Below are positions 1 through 6,489 of a stretch of DNA of 7,544 nt, piece after piece. Origin of the DNA: Elusimicrobiota bacterium. Lineage in GTDB: Bacteria > Elusimicrobiota > Elusimicrobia > O2-12-FULL-59-9. Numbering within the stretch: the first letter of the stretch is position 1; each line of letters begins with the position of its first letter. The notes under the pieces were generated by a model. That model was not told where the DNA came from. It saw nothing but the letters and a program-made list of their open reading frames with translations, and made no database searches. The stretch spans positions 1 to 7,544 of the forward strand of contig JACQRQ010000252.1 in NCBI GenBank assembly GCA_016206405.1. Direction: 5' to 3'. A program made the position numbers and the translations under genes.

Positions 1-315
1 CCCGTGTTTTTCCGCGATCAAGCGGCAGGCGTTCCGGATGGAAGCCGCCTTGCTGCGGAAAAAGCCGGTGCTGCGGATTTCCTGCTCCAACTCGCGGGCG
101 TCGGCCCCGGCATAGTCACCGGCCCCGGCATACTTTTTGAACAACCCCGGCGTCACCATGTTGACCCGCTTGTCGGTGCATTGGGCCGATAGGATGGTGG
201 CGACCAGAAGCTCCAGGGGATTGGAATAGTTAAGCTCGCAATGGGCCTTGGGATAAAGTTTCCTGAGCGCGGCGATGACTTTGGTTGCGAAATTTTTAGC
301 GGCCAAAGGACTCAT
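1..315 (-). CDS. nth: Endonuclease III, N-terminal part (runs off the left edge)
   Basis: This is the first 105 codons of endonuclease III, the DNA glycosylase/AP lyase that removes oxidised pyrimidines in base excision repair. The reading frame is open to the window edge. Residues 27-48 contain the family signature ELNYSNPLELL followed by LSAQCTD (42-48). Gln45 matches the Gln of E. coli Nth (LLSAQATD) that fills the gap left by the flipped base. Residues 82-90 (STGFFRSKA) match the conserved T-I/G-[LF]-[YF]-x-SKA segment. The helix-hairpin-helix, catalytic Lys/Asp and 4Fe-4S cysteines would lie in the missing half, so integrity cannot be judged. ATG at 315 is chosen because an in-frame TAA lies six bases upstream (322-324) and the N-terminus then has the usual family length. 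No clear Shine-Dalgarno precedes it. The leader is the hairpin-rich region described separately. Confidence 0.93.
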   Translation of the reverse strand, partial: MSPLAAKNFATKVIAALRKLYPKAHCELNYSNPLELLVATILSAQCTDKRVNMVTPGLFKKYAGAGDYAGADARELEQEIRSTGFFRSKAASIRNACRLIAEKHG

Positions 316-612
316 ATTGATTTAATGCACCGGGGCCTGGCGCGGGGCGCCTTCCGAAAAACGGGTCCTCTTCGGGGCCTGCCCGCAGCTGCGGGCGCGC
401 AAGGCGGGTGTCCACCGGACACCCTGCGCCCTCCGAGAGCGCCCGGCACCCCCTCCACTGGACATCCCAGTGGGGCACCGCTCTGCGGTTCCCCCTACCC
501 GGTGCCTCAGACTCGCTGCATGTCGGAGCGGTCCTCCGGGAGGGTTTTCTCCAGGCATCCCCGTGCCACCCGGCGCGTTCATGAAATTCTTCTCCTAAAT
601 AGGCCGGCCTCT

Positions 613-642
613 CTGAAAATTTGGGCCACTCATTTGTATAAT
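613..642 (+). promoter_or_regulatory. Sigma-70-like promoter for the SDR gene
   Basis: A perfect -10 hexamer TATAAT lies at 637-642, with CTGAAA (4 of 6 matches to TTGACA) at 613-618 and an 18-nt spacer. Transcription would start near 649, only about seven bases before the ATG at 656, so the message would be leaderless or nearly so. This fits the lack of a Shine-Dalgarno there. Confidence 0.55.
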
Positions 643-647
643 ACAAA
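633..647. promoter_or_regulatory. 15-bp palindrome over the -10 element, possible operator
   Basis: TTTGTATAATACAAA has perfect 7-bp arms around one central base and covers the -10 hexamer. A repressor bound here would block the SDR promoter. The symmetry also supplies a TATTAT on the minus strand (643-638), so the element could instead be a back-to-back promoter that also serves the hairpin region and nth. No good minus-strand -35 is visible. No regulator gene for it is in the window. Confidence 0.35.
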
Positions 648-655
648 AATCACTT

Positions 656-1399
656 ATGGGCAGGCTCGACAACAAGGTAGCGCTGGTGACGGGAGCCAGC
701 CGCGGCATCGGCCGCGCGGTGGTTCTGGCCTTCGCCCAAGAAGGCGCCAAGCCGGTTTTCTGCGCGCGCTCGGAAAGAGAGCTCGCGGAGCTGGCCAAGC
801 AGCTTGAATCTCTGGGGGCCAATTGCTTTTGGAGCTCCCTGGATATCTCGCGCAAGGAGGCGGTGGACCGCTTCGTCGCCGAGGCCGTCAAAAGCATGGG
901 GCGCATCGACGTCCTGGTCAACAACGCCGCCGTCCTGGGGCCCCGCGTGGAGATGAGCCAACTGCCTTATGAGGACTGGAAGAGCGTTTTAGGCGTCAAC
1001 GCCGACGGGGCGTTTTTAATCACCCAAGCGGTCCTCAACTCGGCCATGCTCAAGCAGTCCAGCGGCTGCATCATCAACGTGATCTCCGGCGTCGGCCGGC
1101 GCGCCAAGCCCCGATGGGGCGCCTACGCGGTGAGCAAATTCGCCCTGGAAGGGTTGAGCCAGACTTGGGCCGCGGAGCTCGAGCCCAAAGGCATCCGCGT
1201 CGTCAGCTTAAATCCCGGCCTGACGCGCACCGCCCTGCGGCGGGAAGCCGAGCCGCAGGAAGACCCCGAGACGCTCAAAACTCCGGACGCGGCCGCGCAC
1301 GCCTTCGTCGCCATCGCCGCCGATGAATCGGGCCGTTTTCAAAACCGCAGCTTCGACCTCACCCCTTCCGGCGAGTTGGTCGAATACAAGCCCGCTTAA
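656..1399 (+). CDS. SDR-family NAD(P)-dependent oxidoreductase (YciK/FabG-like)
   Basis: A complete 247-residue classical short-chain dehydrogenase/reductase, of usual length for the family. The Rossmann dinucleotide motif TGASRGIG is at residues 12-19, NNAA at 89-92, and the catalytic tetrad is Asn115, Ser144, Tyr157 and Lys161 (YAVSK). Arg38-Ser39 just after strand beta-2 suggests NADP(H) preference. The C-terminal segment NPGLTRTALR followed by EDPETLKTPD (residues 186-211) closely resembles E. coli YciK and its relatives rather than true FabG, so 3-oxoacyl-ACP reductase activity should not be assumed; the substrate is unknown. It has its own promoter and is the only plus-strand gene. Its stop lies 27 bp from the stop of the convergent nucleotidyltransferase gene, with no obvious terminator between. 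A likely cytosolic enzyme; no signal peptide is visible. Confidence 0.93.
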   Translation: MGRLDNKVALVTGASRGIGRAVVLAFAQEGAKPVFCARSERELAELAKQLESLGANCFWSSLDISRKEAVDRFVAEAVKSMGRIDVLVNNAAVLGPRVEMSQLPYEDWKSVLGVNADGAFLITQAVLNSAMLKQSSGCIINVISGVGRRAKPRWGAYAVSKFALEGLSQTWAAELEPKGIRVVSLNPGLTRTALRREAEPQEDPETLKTPDAAAHAFVAIAADESGRFQNRSFDLTPSGELVEYKPA

Positions 1400-1426
1400 T
1401 CGGCCCACGATGAGCGCCCGACCTCA

Positions 1427-2122
1427 TTATGAGTTGCCTCCCTCAGGTTTGAACCGCATAATGATAGTGTCGGCCAGCGGGATGAGGAATGCGCCCATTT
1501 CTTCGCGTGTCAGCGGACGAATCATCTTCGGCATTCGCTCCAGCTTGCCGGCGCCTCGCAGCATTACCGCGAACCTGAGTTGCCCCTCCTCGCTGTCAAA
1601 CGCGGATTCTTTCTCTCGCGCCCGGGTTAGGAGGTAGTCCAGCGTAAACGGGGTATCCTTCAGGATAAAAAATAGGTCCGAGAAATCTTTGGGCTCCGAG
1701 GGCAGCCGCCCAAGGATGGCGCACACCTTGTTGACAGATATATCCTCCAGCGAGTCGACAACCACTCCTTCTTGCCGCAGCGGGGGGGCCATCATGGCGC
1801 CGACATCCAAACAGAACTCAACCTTGAGCTTCTCTGGGCGCCCGGCGCGAGACACAAAATAGCGGGCGAAGTTCCCACCCTTTGCCTCTCGGAAAGTCTG
1901 CAGGCCGAGGACGTCGAATACCTTCTCAGCAACGGAAAGATCCTCGCCGTGCAACTCCCCTTTGCGCGTGAAGATGTCGAGGTCATCTGAGTAGCGGTGC
2001 TTGAAGTAGAACTTCGCAAGAGCTGTGCCGCCGGTCAAATAATATCCGCGATCTCCCAGGCCGGCGGTAAACAAGCCTTCGAGAACGTCATGCTGCAGAG
2101 GCGTCAAGATGCTATCGGCCAT
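1427..2122 (-). CDS. AbiEii/AbiGii-type nucleotidyltransferase (toxin family)
   Basis: A 231-residue protein of the AbiEii/AbiGii (DUF1814) nucleotidyltransferase family. The visible motifs match the four family motifs: I, LTGGTALA (29-36) followed by RYSDDLDIF (43-51) with the metal-binding Asp47/Asp49 pattern; II, KVEF (100-103) with a third acidic residue; III, D127 with K132 (DISVNK); IV, PKDFSDL (144-150). Known members include the AbiE phage-abortive toxin and mycobacterial MenT enzymes, which add nucleotides to tRNA 3' ends and stop translation. Activity here is inferred from motifs. ATG 2122 is preferred over an in-frame ATG at 2167: it is preceded by GGAAAA, begins with the family-like N-terminus and overlaps the upstream stop by only 11 nt, a sign of translational coupling. 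No AbiEi-type antitoxin gene neighbours it; the upstream partner is the large STAND-like protein. It is the last gene of the operon. Confidence 0.88.
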   Translation of the reverse strand: MADSILTPLQHDVLEGLFTAGLGDRGYYLTGGTALAKFYFKHRYSDDLDIFTRKGELHGEDLSVAEKVFDVLGLQTFREAKGGNFARYFVSRAGRPEKLKVEFCLDVGAMMAPPLRQEGVVVDSLEDISVNKVCAILGRLPSEPKDFSDLFFILKDTPFTLDYLLTRAREKESAFDSEEGQLRFAVMLRGAGKLERMPKMIRPLTREEMGAFLIPLADTIIMRFKPEGGNS

Positions 2123-5100
2123 TTTTCCAGACCGGGAGCGCCGCTTCAAACATCCTCCGGCGCTCATCCGGCAGATCTACGTTGGGCAGCGCCTCCTCGA
2201 TGTCCTCAACCTTCAGCAGCTTGCGAACTTCATTGAGGGAGGCGTACTTGAGGATGCGCCCGATGGCCCAAATCCGCTGAGTGGAGTCCTTATCGCTGAC
2301 GTGGCGCATCAGTCCGTCGATATCATCATCGTATTCCCAGACTACGTGCTGGCCGATCCGTTCTTCCACCCGGGCAAGCCAGTCCTGAAGTCGGTTGCGC
2401 AGGGGGGCGATGGTAGCAGGGTCTGCGATGATATTCTGCACTTCCGCTTTACGCTTCTCAAGGAAGCTCGATGAAGGTCCCCAATGAACTTCATTCACTC
2501 CTTCGATGTCCCCGGCGATTTCAAACCAAAGCCGGTCGTCTTCCGGATAGAGCGCCAAAAGATCGCCTGCGAGCGACCAGAACCCCGGGGCTCCGGCGGT
2601 TAGACAACCGGCAAGGAATCTGGCGTTTTCTACAGACTCTCCGGCGAATTTTAAGATCACATCGCGATCCGTGATGGGACTCAGGAGTTGTTTCAGCGCC
2701 CACTCGAATTCCATCCGCCGCATGGGATTGGCGGCGCTGTGGATCACGGCGCCAAGCGCCTTGGATCGGTCATGAGAACATAGAGTCCGCCAGAATTCGT
2801 TTTTTGAGCGGCGCTCAATCGGGTCCCATTTTCCGTCTCGATCGGCGCCGGCGAGCCGCTCCAAAAGAGCGAAGGCTCGTTCCGAGTTCTTCTCCGCAAG
2901 ATGTGCCGCCACTTGATCGCAATCCCAAGCGTCGCTGTGCGTCACCAAGGGATCGGCCTCCAATGTTTGCCAAGCAAGTTTCTCAAGCTCCCCCTCTAAC
3001 GGGTTATTAAGGTTGAGCCACATCCCGAGCAAATCCATGACCCGCGCGCCGTGGGCAAAATCCGCCCCAGAAATCGCGCGCAGCAATCTTGCGGCTTGTT
3101 CAGGAATAAGCGGCTTCATCCATCTCCCGCAGAGGATGATCCAGGCGACGATGTCCCCGGGGACCCGGCCACGCCGGATTTGCTCGATGATCCGCCTCAC
3201 CCCAGCTTCGGTTGCCGGCAAGTTCCAGGTAGCCAAAACAACGGCTTTACCGTCAATCCTATCCCCGGCCGCAAGCTCATCGAGACGCCTCTCGGCATCC
3301 GCCGCCGAAACCGCATTCCTCTCTGCCCATCCGTACCAGTACGAGGAAAAAATATCCGTTCCTTCTGGCCTAGTTCCCTCGATTTCAATCCTTTCGCGAA
3401 ACCGGCCCGAGACATCCTTTCGGCCCAGCTCCGTTATGAACTGGGGCGCCACCGGGGCGTCACTCGAGCGAATCCATCCCCAAACATCATCCGTGAGAAG
3501 TTCCGGATGGGCCACTGCTTCTTCGGCAAGGGCTTCTATCGCCATCGCCTCATCTTCATCGCGTCCAAAGCGGTAGCCCTTGCCCAAACGTCGGTGAAGT
3601 CGGACGGGGAATTTGGCGGCGTCGAACTGTTTCAGCAGCGCTTCAAGACTGGTTTTCGCTTCTTTGACTTCCTCGCGTGCGTCTTCGGAGATATTCTCCT
3701 TGTCGAGCCGTTCGTTGAGGCCGTCCAGCGCCCACTCAATAGCGCCACAGACCGCGGCCGCCTCCAATTTGGGGGGCGAACTGAGCGCCATATCTACCAA
3801 ACGCTGGAAGGAGGGCAACGCCAACCGGGGCGGCGTCAAAAGGCCAACACGCTTCACTAAGTCGGGAAGTTCCGATTTCGCCTCTGTGGAGACCGCATCA
3901 TCATATCGCGCGAGGCCCCAGGCGACATCCAAGAGGGCCAGCAAATATTCCCCATCGCTACAGGTCATGGGGGGCGTGGGATCGAAGAAGGTCGCCCCTT
4001 CCATCTGACGAAGGGAGATCGCCCCGCCGCCATTTGGAATCCCGTCTTTCACCGCCTTGAGAGCCAGATGCCTGCTTTCAAGCGTTGTTTTTTGAGCGAA
4101 CTTGTGAAGGACCGCCAGCCGCTCTTTCAGTGGCAAGGGCATCTGATGGTGATGCGGATTAAAGCACTCAGCGAATATCCCGGTCGCATGTGGGCGAAAG
4201 TACTTGGCGAATATCCCGATCGAATTGTTCGCGGATATTTCATTCTCTACTTCGGCAAGGAGCCCCATCAGTCGCAGAGCCTCGCCGCTGGTCTTTTGCC
4301 TAAATAAGAGCTGCTCCAAGGCGTCCACGAGATTCCGTTGTTGGTCCCCTGCGATCTTGGCTCTGTCTTCGACCGAAGTGTTGTCGAGGAGCGTTTGCAG
4401 CGCCGACAACACTCTTTCAGGAGCGGCGCCCGCAATGGTTTCCAGCTCAGTTGTGGAGTCGAGCAGGCTCTCTCCTTGGAAAAGGCCGTCCTGGCCGAAG
4501 AGGGCGTCCCAGAACCACGCGGTTGCCGGCTCATTGAGTTCTCTCAGTCGGCGCAGGAGCCGGATGCGCCCTGCTGAATCAAGCTTGCCGAAAAGTGTGA
4601 CGGTCTCATTGTGCTTGCCGTTCATGGCTTCGACCGCCAGAAAATTGGCCAACAGGGGAATAGCGGCTTCAACATATGAGCCGCGGCGGCGCAGAACCCC
4701 GGCCTCAATAAGACGCATCGCCTCCTTTGTAAAATCAGGGACAGTCATGCCGTCGCCGAATAGCTCACAGATTAGCTGCGCTTCAACCTCGACCTTGTTG
4801 GTGACGCCAACTTGGCTTAGGATTGAGGCTAAGCGGGCGGCTTGAAGCCCTTGTGATCCAAACTGAGTCTCCACGCGTTGAGCAAATTCTTCGCCCACTC
4901 GCGTTCCAAAATCAGCCGCATCCGCCCGTAGTCCCTCACCAACTGCGGCTGCCGCCAGAATCACGCCGGGAATGCCGCCGGACTTTTGACAAATCCAATT
5001 CGCAATTTCAAATGGGAGTTCGCGAGCCACATGATCTATCAGCTTCTTCGACTCCTCCCAGGATAGCGCTGTCACCTCAACGTGCTGAACGCGGTTATCA

Positions 5101-6074
5101 GCCCCAAAACCCGGCTTCCGGACATGAGAACGTATGGGAATCGTCAAAACAAGCTTGAGATTTTGCTCGGCGAGAGCTTCCTGAATCAGGGCTTCGATTC
5201 GCTGGGGGTCAGGGTCCTCCGCAATGCAGAGCGTTTCTCGATGGGCTGCAATGAGAGCGCGAAGATCGCCAGCCGCAAGATCTTGAGGGTCGGCGGCGAC
5301 AACTACTGAATCCATTCGTTCCCGCACAGCCTCCAGTGCCAAGCGGCTTTTCCCGACTTCGTGGGGTCCCCAAAAGGCGATCACTCGGACTTCAGGGTCT
5401 TCAATCAAGGCGCGGGAGCGCTTCAGCAAACCTTCTCTTCCCTGGAGTGCCGCCTCCTTGCCCAGGAATTTCCTGGAGGCGAGCGCCTCTAGGGCCGCTT
5501 TCCAAGTCCTGAAGGCCAGAGGTTGGAAATAGGCGGCGCGGATATGCGGGTTATCATTAAGAAGTTGCGCCAGTTCCTGAGCGCCAAGAATAGCTGGGTC
5601 AGGAAAGCCGGGAGGACGGTCAAATCCGTCCAGAATGGACCCGAGCAAAACCTTCTTCTCGGCGTGGTCAAGATTTACATTGACGCACAGGATGTAGCGG
5701 TCAGGCTTTCGTTTGTGCCTCTTCTCAAGCTCCGCGAGGGCGCCCTTGAGTTGATTCTTGAGGCCGGCGACAATTTTCTTCCGGTCTGACGCCAAAATAT
5801 CGCGCTTCTTAAACTGGAAGACGTTCCAACCTCCGACGATTAGCGGAGATTCAGGGACTGGCAGCGGTGCTGGAATCTCCGCAACGCACTCGGCATCAAC
5901 TCCGCCATCCGGAGCATTGGTATTGAAGCTAAATGATGGCATCGCCATCCGGATTTGGCGTGAGACGGCCCAGATGAGTCCATCGCAGAGGCCGGCAAAC
6001 CGTTCGCTGGACCAAGCGCTGGCTTCCTTCTCCAACTCCCTGCCATCTATTGCTTGTCCCAGGATAAGAGGCAT
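2112..6074 (-). CDS. Large STAND-like NTPase with Mrr-type nuclease-like N-terminus (putative defence sensor/effector)
   Basis: A 1320-residue multidomain protein. Residues ~15-130 look like a PD-(D/E)xK/Mrr fold: DGGVDAE with Asp60, then strand NVFQFKK with Gln87-x-Lys89, the D-QxK variant seen in Mrr-like nucleases. Residues ~225-400 form a P-loop NTPase: Walker A GPHEVGKS (236-243), a Walker B-like LCIAED (282-287), a strand ending in Arg315 (LVLTIPIR), and SGGIPG (365-370), the GxP motif typical of STAND ATPases. Residues ~400-1240 are helix-rich and repeat-like, as in ligand-sensing arms of STAND proteins. Residues 1243-1320 form a separate small module (see findings). ATG 6074 is preferred over the in-frame ATG at 6170, which would overlap the HTH gene by 91 bp; from 6074 there is a 5-nt gap after its TAG. 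The layout resembles Avs antiviral sensors, though similarity to a specific Avs type cannot be tested here. Target and ligand are unknown. Confidence 0.85.
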   Translation of the reverse strand: MPLILGQAIDGRELEKEASAWSSERFAGLCDGLIWAVSRQIRMAMPSFSFNTNAPDGGVDAECVAEIPAPLPVPESPLIVGGWNVFQFKKRDILASDRKKIVAGLKNQLKGALAELEKRHKRKPDRYILCVNVNLDHAEKKVLLGSILDGFDRPPGFPDPAILGAQELAQLLNDNPHIRAAYFQPLAFRTWKAALEALASRKFLGKEAALQGREGLLKRSRALIEDPEVRVIAFWGPHEVGKSRLALEAVRERMDSVVVAADPQDLAAGDLRALIAAHRETLCIAEDPDPQRIEALIQEALAEQNLKLVLTIPIRSHVRKPGFGADNRVQHVEVTALSWEESKKLIDHVARELPFEIANWICQKSGGIPGVILAAAAVGEGLRADAADFGTRVGEEFAQRVETQFGSQGLQAARLASILSQVGVTNKVEVEAQLICELFGDGMTVPDFTKEAMRLIEAGVLRRRGSYVEAAIPLLANFLAVEAMNGKHNETVTLFGKLDSAGRIRLLRRLRELNEPATAWFWDALFGQDGLFQGESLLDSTTELETIAGAAPERVLSALQTLLDNTSVEDRAKIAGDQQRNLVDALEQLLFRQKTSGEALRLMGLLAEVENEISANNSIGIFAKYFRPHATGIFAECFNPHHHQMPLPLKERLAVLHKFAQKTTLESRHLALKAVKDGIPNGGGAISLRQMEGATFFDPTPPMTCSDGEYLLALLDVAWGLARYDDAVSTEAKSELPDLVKRVGLLTPPRLALPSFQRLVDMALSSPPKLEAAAVCGAIEWALDGLNERLDKENISEDAREEVKEAKTSLEALLKQFDAAKFPVRLHRRLGKGYRFGRDEDEAMAIEALAEEAVAHPELLTDDVWGWIRSSDAPVAPQFITELGRKDVSGRFRERIEIEGTRPEGTDIFSSYWYGWAERNAVSAADAERRLDELAAGDRIDGKAVVLATWNLPATEAGVRRIIEQIRRGRVPGDIVAWIILCGRWMKPLIPEQAARLLRAISGADFAHGARVMDLLGMWLNLNNPLEGELEKLAWQTLEADPLVTHSDAWDCDQVAAHLAEKNSERAFALLERLAGADRDGKWDPIERRSKNEFWRTLCSHDRSKALGAVIHSAANPMRRMEFEWALKQLLSPITDRDVILKFAGESVENARFLAGCLTAGAPGFWSLAGDLLALYPEDDRLWFEIAGDIEGVNEVHWGPSSSFLEKRKAEVQNIIADPATIAPLRNRLQDWLARVEERIGQHVVWEYDDDIDGLMRHVSDKDSTQRIWAIGRILKYASLNEVRKLLKVEDIEEALPNVDLPDERRRMFEAALPVWKNGR
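4146..4217 (-). repeat. Imperfect 36-nt tandem duplication inside the STAND gene
   Basis: Two adjacent in-frame 36-nt units (4217-4182 and 4181-4146) encode GIFAKYFRPHAT and GIFAECFNPHHH. Both begin with the identical 11-mer GGGATATTCGC and diverge towards their ends. This is a small internal duplication in the helical arm; the frame is preserved. Confidence 0.8.
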
Positions 6075-6079
6075 AGCTT

Positions 6080-6271
6080 CTATGTGCTTCGCCGGTACTT
6101 GATGGTCCGCACTTTTCGAACTTCTTTTCGGAGAAAAAACCAAGCGGAGCGGCCCCCAAGTTTCCGCCAAGGCTTGATTTTGCCCCGCTCGATCCAGGCA
6201 TAGAGCGTCTGGCGCGTTACGTCGAGAATGTCACAAGTTTCTTGAGTCGTGAGTAAGTCGTCCAGCTTCAT
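6080..6271 (-). CDS. Small excisionase/MerR-type helix-turn-helix protein
   Basis: A 63-residue protein with one HTH_17-type DNA-binding domain: LLTTQETCDILDVTRQTLYAWIERGKI (residues 6-32) is the helix-turn-helix, followed by a wing of the form WRKLGGRSAWFF (35-46) and a basic tail. Proteins like this act as excisionases (recombination directionality factors) or small transcription regulators. No integrase or recombinase is in the window, so regulation of this operon is the likelier role. ATG 6271 is chosen because AGGAA lies 7 nt upstream (6279-6283), the best Shine-Dalgarno in the window. The frame could extend to an ATG at 6379, but that would add a 36-residue stretch running through the putative operator and lacking family similarity. 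Its TAG is 5 nt from the start of the large gene, so it is first in the operon. Confidence 0.85.
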   Translation of the reverse strand: MKLDDLLTTQETCDILDVTRQTLYAWIERGKIKPWRKLGGRSAWFFLRKEVRKVRTIKYRRST

Positions 6272-6278
6272 GGCAGAT

Positions 6279-6283
6279 TTCCT
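6279..6283 (-). promoter_or_regulatory. Ribosome binding site of the HTH gene
   Basis: AGGAA on the minus strand, 7 nt before the ATG at 6271. It decides the start in favour of the 63-residue protein over the extended frame from 6379. Confidence 0.7.
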
Positions 6284-6284
6284 A

Positions 6285-6343
6285 AATTCTGCAATTAAGG
6301 CAGAATTGCCGTCTCGAAGCGCCGTACACAACTGTGCAGAATT
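6285..6343. promoter_or_regulatory. Inverted repeat plus third half-site upstream of the HTH gene, putative operator
   Basis: AATTCTGC (6285-6292) and GCAGAATT (6300-6307) are perfect 8-bp inverted arms around a 7-nt AT-rich spacer. A third exact copy, GCAGAATT, is at 6336-6343. The cluster lies 13-72 bp upstream of the HTH start, where an autoregulatory operator would be expected. I see no convincing -35/-10 pair, so the operon promoter position is undetermined. The rest of the gap (6344-6489) holds only weak hairpins, for example GGGC/GCCC at 6399-6409, and no clear U-tailed terminator for the solute-binding gene. Confidence 0.5.
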
Positions 6344-6489
6344 CCCCAAAGGGCGTGCAGCGTTGGAGCTCTGCGACAATGCTTCACGAGGTTACCCAGG
6401 GCGAAGCCCGTCCTGCGCTCTGCGTAGGGAATTACCCAACTGGGAAATTCGGGTTACTCATTAAACAATAATTTGACCGGTTAGTAAAA

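Larger units (their letters stand above)
316..655. other. Intergenic region with a GC-rich hairpin array; candidate structured RNA or nth leader
   Basis: I find no convincing protein gene in these 340 bases. From 339 to 567 there is a run of short inverted repeats: 339-342/348-351, the 16-bp palindrome 381-396, 406-413/417-424 (8-bp arms, 3-nt loop), 426-431/437-442, 455-461/467-473 (7-bp arms), 474-480/500-506 (7-bp arms), 524-528/534-538 and 554-557/564-567. In the 426-442 hairpin one position can pair as U-G only if the minus strand is transcribed (C/A mismatch on plus), which weakly favours minus-strand RNA reading toward nth. I could not match it to RNase P RNA, tmRNA, SRP RNA, 6S RNA or a known riboswitch. 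An 86-codon frame (582-322, minus) with an AGGAG 9 nt upstream also crosses it, but its product is a Gly/Arg/Pro/Ala-rich string with almost no hydrophobic residues. Function unknown. Confidence 0.45.

Noticed and set aside
322..582. 86-codon minus-strand frame upstream of nth with AGGAG 9 nt before its ATG
   Set aside because: The product is Gly/Arg/Pro/Ala/Ser-rich with almost no hydrophobic residues, and the DNA is dominated by hairpins; it is more likely an accident of a GC-rich structured region. The Shine-Dalgarno keeps it from being excluded fully.
331..600. Known housekeeping RNA (RNase P, tmRNA, 4.5S, 6S) or CRISPR array in the hairpin region
   Set aside because: None of the conserved cores (for example the SRP GGAA-loop motif or the RNase P ACAGAA segment) is present, and the hairpins differ in sequence, so they are not CRISPR repeats.
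2123..2167. Upstream start (ATG 2167) for the nucleotidyltransferase
   Set aside because: It adds 15 basic residues outside the family N-terminus, enlarges the overlap to 56 bp, and lacks a better ribosome site than ATG 2122.
3051..3860. Long plus-strand open frames opposite the STAND gene, for example 3051-3860, 3013-3576 and 4204-4845
   Set aside because: They lie wholly antisense to a clearly coding gene, overlap each other, and show no domain motifs; they are shadows of codon bias.
6075..6170. Upstream start (ATG 6170) for the STAND protein
   Set aside because: It would overlap the HTH gene by 91 bp in another frame; the 5-nt spacing from ATG 6074 is the normal operon arrangement.
6431..6456. 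CCC/GGG pairs just past the solute-binding gene as an intrinsic terminator
   Set aside because: Stems are at most 4 bp and no U-run follows on the minus strand.
1423..6463. Matching CTCATTA at 1423-1429 and 6457-6463 as possible target-site duplication flanking the operon
   Set aside because: Seven AT-rich bases are expected by chance, one copy overlaps the stop codon of the nucleotidyltransferase, and no mobile enzyme is present.
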